Under the pieces are notes generated by a model, which was not told where the DNA came from, made no database searches, and saw only the letters and a list, made by a program, of their open reading frames with translations. The position numbers and the translations under genes are program-made. Shown here piece after piece: positions 46,385 through 54,517 of a DNA stretch of 64,000 nt; positions within the stretch are counted from its first letter, which is position 1; each line of letters starts with the position of its first letter. The stretch lies in the NCBI RefSeq assembly GCF_014697415.1, contig NZ_JACJRT010000001.1:62001-126000 (forward strand), read 5' to 3'. Origin of the DNA: Cyanobium sp. FACHB-13342 (GTDB taxonomy: Bacteria > Cyanobacteriota > Cyanobacteriia > PCC-6307 > Cyanobiaceae).

Positions 46385-47104
46385 TCAACCAACCAGGGCG
46401 GCTGCCGCCATCTTGGCAATCTCCCGGGAGGTGAGTCCCACTTCCATCAGGGCTTCCTGGTACGAGGTGAGGAAATCGGCCATCAGGTCCTCTTCGTCCA
46501 TGTGCAGCACGGCCGCATCGCCGGCCACCTGCTCGAGCATCTTGCGCACCAGGGGCAGGTTGTCGCGGTTGGCCTGCTCGAGCTCCTCACGGCAGGTGTC
46601 CAGGTTGGCCTTGAGCCACTCCTGGCCGTAGTTGAGGTGGGTGTACTCGTCCTTGACCACTCCCTCGGTGATCTTGCGGGCGAAGGGATCGGCGACAGGG
46701 ATATAGATGTGGTAGGCCGAAATCGCAAAGGCCTCAATCAGAATGGCCTGAATCAACAGGCAGGTGGTCACCTTGCCCTCCGCCAGAGCCTTCTGGAAGT
46801 TGCCGTGCAGGGGGGCGAAGAATTCCTTGGCGAAGGGCATGTCGGCGGTGACACCGAGGTTGTTGGCGCAAGCCGTGAAGCCCTTCATGTGCTTCAGCTC
46901 CATGCGGGCCAACTTGGCGAGCTCCTCGGCTTGGTCCGGAATCAGGGTGCCGATGGAGATGTAGTTGTCGTGCGCTTCCTGCTCGCCCTCGATCACGATG
47001 GCGTTGATGCGGCTGTAGGCGTCCTTGTAGGCGTCGGTGCTGAAGTCGGGCAGCTGGTCGGCGGCAAAGGCCTCGGACACTGCTGGGGAAGCAAGGGTTG
47101 CCAT
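46385..47104 (-). CDS. ado: Aldehyde-deformylating oxygenase
   Basis: ADO converts fatty aldehydes to alkanes or alkenes plus formate with a di-iron centre. The 239-aa helical protein has all six predicted iron ligands: Glu41, Glu69, His72, Glu124, Glu153 and His156. The core [11 protein letters not shown] and [10 protein letters not shown] are nearly invariant in the family. It is the first gene of the ado-aar-accA-SDR-folE group on the minus strand. Confidence 0.95.
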   Translation of the reverse strand: MATLASPAVSEAFAADQLPDFSTDAYKDAYSRINAIVIEGEQEAHDNYISIGTLIPDQAEELAKLARMELKHMKGFTACANNLGVTADMPFAKEFFAPLHGNFQKALAEGKVTTCLLIQAILIEAFAISAYHIYIPVADPFARKITEGVVKDEYTHLNYGQEWLKANLDTCREELEQANRDNLPLVRKMLEQVAGDAAVLHMDEEDLMADFLTSYQEALMEVGLTSREIAKMAAAALVG

Positions 47105-47147
47105 GGCTACCGCGCGGTTGGATCAGATCAGACGACTGTAACCACCC

Positions 47148-47966
47148 TCAGCTGGGATCTGGCCCCTGGCCGGACACCAGGTCAGAAGCCGGCCACGAAC
47201 TGCGCAGCAGGGCATCCAGCCGCTGCCGCCAACCCTCCACCAACCGCTCAAACAACTGGGCCCCGAGGGCAGCAGAGGCGCCTCCGGCATCGCCGATCAC
47301 CCCAGAGCGGCTGAGGTCCTGGGTGAGCCAGGCCAGAGGGGCTTGGCCCTCCAGGCTCCACCCCTGGGGAATGGGGGCGCCCAGATGGCCATCGCGGGGA
47401 CGCTCTGGGCCCACCAGTTCAGGGGCCAGATGCAGCATCAGGCTCGTTTCCGCCAAACCGGCATGGAGCCCAGCGGAACGCTCCGGCTCAGGGATCAGGG
47501 CGGCGACGCCCTCAGGGCCACTCCAGAGGAAGCAGGGCAGCACGGCCAGCTCCGGGCGCTCGGAGCGGAGTTGGCGTGCCGCGGTCTGCAACAGCGCGAT
47601 CTGGCCCCCATGGGCGTTGAACAGCACGAGACGCTGGAAACCGGCGGCAGCCAGCTCATGGCCGACGCCCACCAGCTGGTTGATCAGCAGCTCGGGGGGA
47701 AGGCTGAGGGTGCCGCTGAAGCCGCGGTGTTCGGGAGAGAAGCCGATGCTCTGAAGCGGCAGCCGCAACACCGGCAACGCGGCATCCAGCCGGGCCAACA
47801 CCGCATCCAGCACCCGCTCGGCAAAGAGCGCGTCGGTGCCCAGCGGCAGGTGGGGCCCGTGCTGCTCCACCGCCCCCCAGGGCCAAACCACCGTGCTGCC
47901 AGGTCGGGCCGCGAGCTGCTCGACCTGGGGCCAGGCCAGCTGCTGCAAGTGGCGCGAGTGCTCCAT
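47148..47966 (-). CDS. Creatininase family protein
   Basis: The 272-aa protein belongs to the creatininase/MftE/FAPy-hydrolase amidohydrolase family. It has the metal-binding loop GAVEQHGPHLPLGTDAL near residue 30, NAHGGQ in the middle, and GLAETSLML with the later acid. The family cuts cyclic or formyl amide bonds; the substrate here is unknown. The ATG at 47966 follows a GTG one codon earlier. The gene is divergent from the S1-domain gene by 49 bp. Confidence 0.82.
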   Translation of the reverse strand: MEHSRHLQQLAWPQVEQLAARPGSTVVWPWGAVEQHGPHLPLGTDALFAERVLDAVLARLDAALPVLRLPLQSIGFSPEHRGFSGTLSLPPELLINQLVGVGHELAAAGFQRLVLFNAHGGQIALLQTAARQLRSERPELAVLPCFLWSGPEGVAALIPEPERSAGLHAGLAETSLMLHLAPELVGPERPRDGHLGAPIPQGWSLEGQAPLAWLTQDLSRSGVIGDAGGASAALGAQLFERLVEGWRQRLDALLRSSWPASDLVSGQGPDPS

Positions 47967-48015
47967 CACGTCAGAACTGATCCCTACAGTGTGGAGCTCT
48001 CAGCCCCCAGTGGAG

Positions 48016-49296
48016 ATGGCCGGTACCGGCAGCCAACCGCCTTCGTCTGCGTCCTCCCGGCCCGTGCCCCCCGGTGCCGCCAGACCCCAGCCGGTGGCGC
48101 CCCTGCGCAAGCCTCCCCAGGTGCTGATGATCCGCAAGGACGAGCCCACCCCGGCTCCTCCTGTCGAGTCGGCCGAGCCCCCCGTGGCGGCCTCGGCCCC
48201 CCAGGCGCCCAGCCCGGCGGCGGCAGCCCCGGTTCCCACGCCTGCACGCACCCCTGAGCGCAGCGACGACGAGCTCTTTGAGATGGGGTCCATGGAGGGC
48301 CTCACCATGGCCGACCTGCTGGGCCCGGACCCGGGCCGCCAGCGTCCGGCCAAGGCCGTCACTCCCGCCGCGTCCCAAGCCGTTGCGGCCCCGGCACGCA
48401 GCGTTGACGATTTCGATTTCGACGAAGAGGCTTTCCTGGCTGCCCTGGACGACCACGAACCCCATGGCACCACCGGGGAAGTGGTGCGGGGCACGGTGAT
48501 TGGCCTGGAGAGCGACGGCATCTATGTCGACATCGGCGGCAAGGCCCCCGGCTTCATGCCCAAAAAGGAATGCGGCCTCGGGGTGATCACCAACCTCAAA
48601 GAGCGCTTCCCCAAGGGCCTCGAGGTGGAAGTGCTGGTGACCCGGGAGCAGAACGCCGACGGCATGGTCACCATCAGCGCCCGCGCCCTCGCCCTGCGCC
48701 AAAGCTGGGAGAAGGTGCGGCAGCTGGAGAAGGAGGGCAAGGTGGTGCAGGTGAAAGTGAATGGCTTCAACCGCGGCGGCATCACCTGCGATCTGGAAGG
48801 GCTGCGCGGCTTCATTCCCCGCTCCCAGCTCCAGGAGGGAGACAACCACGAGGCCCTGGTGGGCAAAACCCTTGGCGCAGCCTTCCTGGAGGTGAATCCC
48901 GAAACCAGAAAGCTGGTGCTCTCCGAGAAGAAAGCCGCCACCGCGGCCCTGTTCCAAAACCTGGAGGTGGGCCAGCTGGTGGAGGGGCAGGTGGTGTCGA
49001 TCAAGCCCTATGGCCTGTTCATCGATCTGGGCGGCGTCAGCGGCCTGCTCCACCAGTCCGCGATTACCGGCGGCCAACTGCGCGATCTGCGCGAGGTGTT
49101 CGGCCAGGGCGACCGGGTGCAGGCGCTGATCACCGAGCTGGATCCGGGCCGGGGGCGCATTGCCCTCAACACGGCCCTGCTGGAGGGCCAGCCCGGCGAA
49201 CTGCTGATCGATCGCGACAAGGTGATGGCCGAAGCCGCCGACCGGGCCAACCGGGCCCGCTCCGTGCTGCGTCAACAGGAGCAACAGGCCGGATGA
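48016..49296 (+). CDS. S1-domain RNA-binding protein (ribosomal protein S1 paralogue)
   Basis: The 426-aa protein has a long Pro/Ala-rich N-terminal part (about 1-155) and then three S1 OB-fold domains: the first around VVRGTVIGLESDGIYVDIGG, the second around VKVNGFNRGGITCDLEG and the third around VEGQVVSIKPYGLFIDLGG. Cyanobacteria have a short ribosomal S1 plus such a paralogue (Rps1b type). It likely binds mRNA leaders or structured RNA. The long disordered N-terminus is unusual for S1. Its stop overlaps the next ATG (ATGA), so it is coupled to the Tab2-like gene. Confidence 0.85.
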   Translation: MAGTGSQPPSSASSRPVPPGAARPQPVAPLRKPPQVLMIRKDEPTPAPPVESAEPPVAASAPQAPSPAAAAPVPTPARTPERSDDELFEMGSMEGLTMADLLGPDPGRQRPAKAVTPAASQAVAAPARSVDDFDFDEEAFLAALDDHEPHGTTGEVVRGTVIGLESDGIYVDIGGKAPGFMPKKECGLGVITNLKERFPKGLEVEVLVTREQNADGMVTISARALALRQSWEKVRQLEKEGKVVQVKVNGFNRGGITCDLEGLRGFIPRSQLQEGDNHEALVGKTLGAAFLEVNPETRKLVLSEKKAATAALFQNLEVGQLVEGQVVSIKPYGLFIDLGGVSGLLHQSAITGGQLRDLREVFGQGDRVQALITELDPGRGRIALNTALLEGQPGELLIDRDKVMAEAADRANRARSVLRQQEQQAG

Positions 49297-50204
49297 GCGA
49301 GGCCCCTGCTGCCGCGGTGAGCCTCACCACCCCACCGGACTGGGAGCTCGACTACTACTCCCGGCCGATTCTCGAGCCCGACGGCAAGAAGCGTTGGGAA
49401 CTGCTGATCTGCTCCACCCCGCAGGTCCCGGCCCATGGGGAGGAGCCAGTCCCCTCCTTTCGCTGGGTGATGCCCTGCCCGGCCTCAAGCGTCAATTCCA
49501 TCTGGCTGCGGGAGGCCCTGGAGCAAGCCCTGGAGGCCGCCGCTGGACAGGGCTTCGGCCCTCCACGGCGGCTGCGCTGCTGGCGCGCCTCGATGCGCAC
49601 CATGGTGCAGCGGGCGGCGGAGGGGCTGGGCCTGGAACTGGTTCCCAGCCGCCGCACCTACGCCCTGGTGAGCTGGCTGCAGGAGCGGGAGCGGGAGGTG
49701 TACCCCCAGGAGCCTGGCTACCTGGCCGGCCCCCTGGCTCCCCCGCCCCAGCCGATCCGCCCCATCGCCGTGCCCCTGCCGGAGGCGGCCCGGGGCGACA
49801 GTTGGGCCTGGGCCACCCTGCCCCTCGAGGCCCTGGCAGGGGCTCCGGAGTGGGAGCTGGGCTTTGCCGGCCTGGTGCCCCTGCCGCCGGGTCTGCCCCC
49901 CCAGGTGCCGGTGCCGGGGATTCGTCTGTTCAGCTCCGCCCGGGCCCTGGCCCTGGCGGGCTGGCTGGCCGGTCTCGAGCCCGTGCGCCTGGAGATCAGC
50001 GGCCAACAGCTGGTGCTGGAAGCCGGCCTCGAAGACCGCTGGCTACTGAGCGATCTGCCCGCCGATGAGGCCGGTGCCGCGGCGGCGGCCTTCGCCGCAG
50101 CCCGCGATCAGGCTGGAGGCCTGCAATTCCTGGCGGTCCAAGCCCGCGAAGACGACCAGCGCTTCGAGGGGTTCTGGCTGCTGCGCGACCTCCCTGACGC
50201 CTGA
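49293..50204 (+). CDS. Tab2/Atab2 family RNA-binding protein
   Basis: In chloroplasts Tab2 is needed for translation of psaB, and the cyanobacterial homologue is thought to act on photosystem mRNA. The 303-aa protein reads WELDYYSRPILEPDGKKRWELLICS at the start (given here as WELDYYSRPIL and KKRWELLIC), RLRCWRASMRTMVQRAAE, and YALVSWLQEREREVYPQ, all typical of the family. The start is fixed by the ATGA overlap with the S1 gene. The pair S1-Tab2 suggests a shared translational function. Confidence 0.85.
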   Translation: MSEAPAAAVSLTTPPDWELDYYSRPILEPDGKKRWELLICSTPQVPAHGEEPVPSFRWVMPCPASSVNSIWLREALEQALEAAAGQGFGPPRRLRCWRASMRTMVQRAAEGLGLELVPSRRTYALVSWLQEREREVYPQEPGYLAGPLAPPPQPIRPIAVPLPEAARGDSWAWATLPLEALAGAPEWELGFAGLVPLPPGLPPQVPVPGIRLFSSARALALAGWLAGLEPVRLEISGQQLVLEAGLEDRWLLSDLPADEAGAAAAAFAAARDQAGGLQFLAVQAREDDQRFEGFWLLRDLPDA

Positions 50205-50231
50205 ACCCAGCCAGCCCCTGGCTCCCCACCC

Positions 50232-51047
50232 ATGGCCGAAGCGCTCGATCCGCCCTTTGACCGGCCCGACCGGGACTTCAACAGCCTGCCGGGCTGGACC
50301 TGGGTGGGCACCTACGGCGGCTACTACCTGCAGTGCGATCTGCTGCAGGGGTTTGAGCACGGGTTTTTCACCCGCCAATGGCAGGGGCGGGGGCCGGACG
50401 TGCTGGCGGGCTACGTGAGCGCGGGGATCAGCGTCCACCGGCTGCGCCAGGTGCACAGTGCCCAGGTCCTGCCAGCCAGCCAGGCCACGGCCGACCCCTG
50501 GCCAGAGGCGGACGGCCTGGTGAGCGATGCGGGGGGCCAAAGCCTCTGGGCCTGCGGAGCCGACTGCACCCCGGTACTGGTCGCCGATCCGGTGTACGGC
50601 CGCGTGGCGGCCTGCCATGCGGGCTGGCGCGGGGTGGCCGGCGGCATTCTGGGCGCGGCCATTCAACAGCTGGAAGCCGGGGGCAGTCACCGGAGCGACC
50701 TGCTTGTGGCCCTCGGCCCAGCCATTGGTGGATCCCGCTACCAGGTGGAGCGTGCTGTGAGCGAGCAGGTGGCACGCTCCCTGGCGCCCAGTGCCGATCC
50801 GGGTCAACTGCCCGCCCTGCTGGAGGACCTTCGCCAGTGTGGGGCTCTGCTGGATGATCCGGATCCCGCTCGGGACCGCCTGGACATCCGGGCCGCGGCC
50901 AGGCGCCAACTGGAGGTCCTGGGGCTCCAGACGGATCGCATCGCGACCTGTCCGCTCTGCACGGCCGAGGAGTCGCTGCTGTTTCACTCCTGGCGACGCG
51001 ATCAGGTGAAGGCCGTGCAATGGAGCGGCATCGTGTCCCAGGCTTGA
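50232..51047 (+). CDS. pgeF: Purine nucleoside phosphorylase/laccase-domain protein (PgeF/YfiH)
   Basis: This family, once called polyphenol oxidase or laccase domain, hydrolyses or phosphorylises purine nucleosides and edits peptidoglycan precursors. The 271-aa protein has the zinc-site elements RQVHSAQ, ADCTPVLVAD and HAGWRG, and ends with the TCPLCTAEESLLFHSWRRD element. It follows the Tab2 gene by 27 bp on the same strand and may be co-transcribed. Confidence 0.88.
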   Translation: MAEALDPPFDRPDRDFNSLPGWTWVGTYGGYYLQCDLLQGFEHGFFTRQWQGRGPDVLAGYVSAGISVHRLRQVHSAQVLPASQATADPWPEADGLVSDAGGQSLWACGADCTPVLVADPVYGRVAACHAGWRGVAGGILGAAIQQLEAGGSHRSDLLVALGPAIGGSRYQVERAVSEQVARSLAPSADPGQLPALLEDLRQCGALLDDPDPARDRLDIRAAARRQLEVLGLQTDRIATCPLCTAEESLLFHSWRRDQVKAVQWSGIVSQA

Positions 51048-51142
51048 TTATTGGGCCGTCCGTTGGCCTTGATGGGCCGCACGCGAGAGGGGGGATTTGA
51101 CTGAAAACGCAATTCATCCCGCATCCGATTCCCGACCCTTGC

Positions 51143-51172
51143 TTGCAGCGGCACCCATCACTGAGCGATAAT
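51143..51172 (+). promoter_or_regulatory. Candidate promoter of the cyAbrB gene
   Basis: GATAAT (51167-51172) is a five-of-six match to a -10 element, 25 bases upstream of the ATG. The region 18 bases before it reads TTGCAG, a poor -35. The intergenic stretch is AT-richer than its surroundings. Only the -10 is convincing. Confidence 0.35.
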
Positions 51173-51196
51173 GCGAATGTTGCATAAATCTCATCC

Positions 51197-51559
51197 ATGC
51201 TCACAGGCGCTGACCTCCTCGCAAAGGTCAAAGAACTCGGGGATGTGAGCAAGTCCGATCTCGTGCGAGCTTGCGGATACGTCTCACACAAAAAAGATGG
51301 CTCAGAGCGCCTCAACTTCACGGCCTTCTATGAAGCCCTGCTGAATGCCAAAGGTGTGGATTTCGGCAGCACGGCCAAAACGGGCAAAGGCGGCCGCAAG
51401 CTCAGCTTCAACACCAAGGTGCAATTCAACGGCAACCTGATGGTGGGCAAGGCCTACACCGCCATGCTCGACCTCAAGCCCGGTGATGAGTTTGAGATCA
51501 AGCTGGGGCGCAAGCAGATCCGCCTGGTTCCCCTGGGGGCTGAGGACGAGGAGGAGTGA
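51197..51559 (+). CDS. cyAbrB transcriptional regulator
   Basis: cyAbrB proteins are abundant cyanobacterial regulators of carbon and nitrogen genes, including sbtA and ndh CO2-uptake genes in beta-cyanobacteria. The 120-aa protein begins MLTGADLLAKVKELGDVSK and has the C-terminal AbrB-like DNA-binding segment KPGDEFEIKLGRKQIRLVP. Length is normal. It has its own promoter region and is about 16 kb from the carboxysome island. The end of the gene overlaps the convergent FAD oxidoreductase gene by 62 bp, which is longer than usual. Confidence 0.88.
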   Translation: MLTGADLLAKVKELGDVSKSDLVRACGYVSHKKDGSERLNFTAFYEALLNAKGVDFGSTAKTGKGGRKLSFNTKVQFNGNLMVGKAYTAMLDLKPGDEFEIKLGRKQIRLVPLGAEDEEE

Positions 51560-53201
51560 TCGCCAGAGCTACCTGCTCGGCGACCTTGATGCCATCAATC
51601 GCCGCCGAGAGGATCCCTCCCGCATAACCGGCCCCCTCCCCAGCCGGATACAACCCTGGTGTGTTGCAGCACTCCAGGGTTGTGCCGTCTCTGGGCAAGC
51701 GCACGGGCGATGAGGTGCGGGTCTCGACGCCAGTGAGCAAGGCGTCATCCATCAGAAACCCGGGGATGCGACGGGCGAAAGCCGGCAACGCTTCGCGGAT
51801 GGCCGTCAGCGCAAACTCCGGCAAGCAGTCGTCCAATGCCCCGAACTGCACCCCTGGCTGGTATGAAGGCTCCACGCCCTGGACCGCCCCGATGCTGGGC
51901 CGGTGGGCCAGGAAATCCCCTACCCGTTGGGCCGGCGCCCGATAGCTGGATCCACCGGCGGCAAAGGCCCGCGCTTCCCAATGGCGCTGGAAGGCCACGC
52001 CGGCCAGCGGGTCCTCCGGTCCCTCGCCGTAGGGCAGCAGGTCGGCCAGTTCCACGGTGACGACGATGCCGCTGTTGGCGTTGCGCTCATTGCGGGTGTG
52101 CTGACTCATGCCATTGGTCACCACATGTCCCTCCTCGGAGGTGGCTCCCACCACCAGCCCTCCAGGACACATGCAGAAGCTGTACACGCTGCGCCCCGCG
52201 CTGGCCGGCTCTTTGCAGTGGTGCACCAGCTTGTACTCGGCCGGACCCAGGCGGGGATGGCCGGCGGCCCCTCCCCAGCGGGCCCGGTCAATCAGGTTCT
52301 GGGGGTGTTCGATGCGCAGACCCACCGCAAAGGGCTTGGGCTGCATCGCCACACCGCTGGCCTTGAGCATGGCGAAGCTGTCGCGGGCGCTGTGGCCCAG
52401 GGCCAGCACCACCTGACGGGCGGCAATCCTCTCCCCCCCAGCCAGCCACAGGCCCTGCACGGAGCGATCCTCCCCCGCCAGCTCCAGGCCCTCCACCCTG
52501 GCGCCAAACCGCACCTCCCCGCCGAGAGCTTCGATGCGCCGGCGCAGGCCGCGCACCACCGTGGCCAACTTGTAGGTGCCGATGTGGGGATGGTGCAGGG
52601 TGAGGATCTCGGGATTGGCCCCCGCCGCCACCAACTCCTCCAGCACCTTGCGCACGTAGGGCTTGGCCTCGCTCACCTGGCTATAGAGCTTGCCGTCAGA
52701 GAAGGTGCCGGCTCCGCCCTCGCCGAACTGGGCATTGGATTCGGGATCGAAAGCCCGGGTGCCCTTCCAGAAACCGAAGGTGTCGGCGGTGCGCTCCCGG
52801 ATGGCCTTGCCGCGCTCCAACAACAGGGGGCGGAAGCCCATCTGGGCCAGGAGCAGGGCGGCAAAGTAGCCACAGGGTCCAGCCCCCACCACCACTGGAC
52901 GCTGAACAGGACCCGAGGCGATGGCGACCGGGTGGTAGGTGGTATCGGGGCTCGGTCGCAGATGGGGATCGCCGGCGAAGCGTTTGAGTAGGCGTGCCTC
53001 AGCCCGGGCATCCAGGGCCAGGTCCAGATCCAGGCTGTAGACCAGCGCAATTGCCTGGGGCTTGCGGGCATCGACACTGCGTTTGACCAGCCGCAGGCCC
53101 TGCAGCTGCTGGGGCTCCAGCCGTAGTCGCCGGCACACCGCAGCCTTGAGATCGGCGTCGCTGTGGTCGAGGGGCAGCTTCAGTTCGCTCAGCCGCAGCA
53201 C
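51498..53201 (-). CDS. FAD-dependent oxidoreductase (BaiN/HI0933-like)
   Basis: The 567-aa protein (from the GTG at 53201) has an N-terminal helical alpha/beta domain (about 1-80), then the FAD-binding VVVGAGPCGYFAALLLAQ, and later FGEGGAGTFSDGKLYS and GYAGGILSAAIDGIKVAE, the family's flavin motifs. It should oxidise or reduce a small molecule with FAD; the substrate is unknown. The GTG is preferred since homologues start at LRLSELKLPLDHSDADL; the TTG at 53240 is the longer option. Its C-terminus overlaps cyAbrB by 62 bp on the other strand. Confidence 0.82.
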   Translation of the reverse strand: MLRLSELKLPLDHSDADLKAAVCRRLRLEPQQLQGLRLVKRSVDARKPQAIALVYSLDLDLALDARAEARLLKRFAGDPHLRPSPDTTYHPVAIASGPVQRPVVVGAGPCGYFAALLLAQMGFRPLLLERGKAIRERTADTFGFWKGTRAFDPESNAQFGEGGAGTFSDGKLYSQVSEAKPYVRKVLEELVAAGANPEILTLHHPHIGTYKLATVVRGLRRRIEALGGEVRFGARVEGLELAGEDRSVQGLWLAGGERIAARQVVLALGHSARDSFAMLKASGVAMQPKPFAVGLRIEHPQNLIDRARWGGAAGHPRLGPAEYKLVHHCKEPASAGRSVYSFCMCPGGLVVGATSEEGHVVTNGMSQHTRNERNANSGIVVTVELADLLPYGEGPEDPLAGVAFQRHWEARAFAAGGSSYRAPAQRVGDFLAHRPSIGAVQGVEPSYQPGVQFGALDDCLPEFALTAIREALPAFARRIPGFLMDDALLTGVETRTSSPVRLPRDGTTLECCNTPGLYPAGEGAGYAGGILSAAIDGIKVAEQVALAITPPRPQPPGEPGGSACAPA

Positions 53202-53249
53202 AGCCCACTCCTGCCGGAGCCCTTGCGGCGATGGATCCAATTCATGGCG

Positions 53250-53402
53250 TTATTCCAGCAGTCGCTGGGCCAGCCAACCGGAAATCGCCAGAGACTGCCA
53301 GGGTGGATGCTGCTGCACTGCCGGTTCGATGGGGATCAGCCACTGCCCCCTCTGCGTTGCCCTGGCGGTGATGTGTGTGCTGCGGGCCACGGCCCATGGC
53401 AC
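53250..53402 (-). CDS. Small hypothetical protein, 50 aa
   Basis: A GTG-initiated frame closed by TAA encodes a 50-residue protein containing RGQWLIPIEPAVQQHPPWQ and ending SGWLAQRLLE. The upstream TAA stop at 53427 bounds it. Codon usage is normal for the region, and the sequence looks protein-like (amphipathic C-terminal helix, Trp and Pro pattern). It lies 48 bp upstream of the FAD oxidoreductase start on the same strand, so the two are probably co-transcribed. The family is unknown. Confidence 0.5.
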   Translation of the reverse strand: MPWAVARSTHITARATQRGQWLIPIEPAVQQHPPWQSLAISGWLAQRLLE

Positions 53403-53452
53403 CCTGCTGTGGAAACTGGCCCGTTAGGCGGCCTCGCCCGCGCCACCCTGCC

Positions 53453-54517
53453 ATGGATCCGAGGTTCGGAGTCACCCTCAGCCGCCGGGGCTTTCTCAGC
53501 CTGGCCGGCCTGGCCCTGGGAACCTGGGCCCTCACCCCGGGGCCATCCCGCGCCTCCGGCATCAAGCTGCCCCGCCGCGGCGACCTGCGCCTAGTGGCCA
53601 TCAGCGATCTCAACAGCAGCTACGGCTCCACCAGCTACCTGCCGGAGGTGCTGCGGGCGGTGGAACTGATCCCCAGCTGGAAACCCGACCTGGTGCTCTG
53701 CGGCGGCGACATGGTGGCGGGCCAGAAGCTGGGACTGAGCCGGGTGCACCTCAGTGCGATGTGGGCCTCCTTCCACCGCCAGCTGCTCGCCCCCCTGGAG
53801 CGGGCCGGGCTGCCGGTGGCCATCACCATGGGCAACCACGACGCCTCATCGGCCCGCTCCGGCGGGCGCTACACCTTCGAGCTCGACCGCCAGGAGGCGG
53901 AGCGTTACTGGCGCGGGCAGCAGGACGCCCTGGGGCTGCAGTTCGTGGATGCCACCGGGTTCCCCTTCGCCTACAGCGTGCGCCAGCACGACCTGTTCCT
54001 GCTGGTGTGGGATGCCTCCTCCGCCACGGTGCCCGCCGAGCAGGTGGCCTGGGCGGAACAGCAACTGCGCAGTCCGCAGGCCCGCTCCGCCCGGATGCGG
54101 CTGGTCTTGGGCCACCTGCCCCTGCTGGCGGTGGGCCAGGGCCGGGACACCCCTGGCAACGTGTTGCAACACAGCGAAGCCCTGCGCCAGCTGCTGGAGC
54201 GCACCGGGGCCCACGCGTACATCAGTGGCCATCACCACGCCTACTTCCCCGGTCGGGTGGGGCAACTGGATCTGTTGAACCTCGGGGCCCTGGGCAGTGG
54301 CCCCCGCCGCCGCCTGCAGGACAGCACCCCACCGGTGCAGACCCTCACCCTGATCGACGCCTTCTGGCCCCAGGGCGAGGGGGCCACCGAGGGCAGCTCG
54401 GCGGGCCGCACGGTGTACACGACTTACAACATGACCAGCTTGCAGCCGATCAGCAGCCAGCAGTTGCCAGCCCAGATCCGCCCCAGCCAGGGCCCCCCGC
54501 TGCGCCGGATCGGTTAA
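53453..54517 (+). CDS. Tat-exported metallophosphoesterase
   Basis: The 354-aa calcineurin-like phosphoesterase has a twin-arginine signal (LSRRGFLSLAG) and is therefore exported folded. Metal-site motifs are VAISDLN (the usual DxH has Asn in place of His), CGGDMV, TMGNHDA, LGHLPL and SGHHHAY. The substrate (nucleotide, phosphodiester or phosphoprotein) cannot be read off. The ATG at 53453 puts the Tat signal first. It ends with TTAA shared with the convergent ppsA stop. Confidence 0.85.
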   Translation: MDPRFGVTLSRRGFLSLAGLALGTWALTPGPSRASGIKLPRRGDLRLVAISDLNSSYGSTSYLPEVLRAVELIPSWKPDLVLCGGDMVAGQKLGLSRVHLSAMWASFHRQLLAPLERAGLPVAITMGNHDASSARSGGRYTFELDRQEAERYWRGQQDALGLQFVDATGFPFAYSVRQHDLFLLVWDASSATVPAEQVAWAEQQLRSPQARSARMRLVLGHLPLLAVGQGRDTPGNVLQHSEALRQLLERTGAHAYISGHHHAYFPGRVGQLDLLNLGALGSGPRRRLQDSTPPVQTLTLIDAFWPQGEGATEGSSAGRTVYTTYNMTSLQPISSQQLPAQIRPSQGPPLRRIG

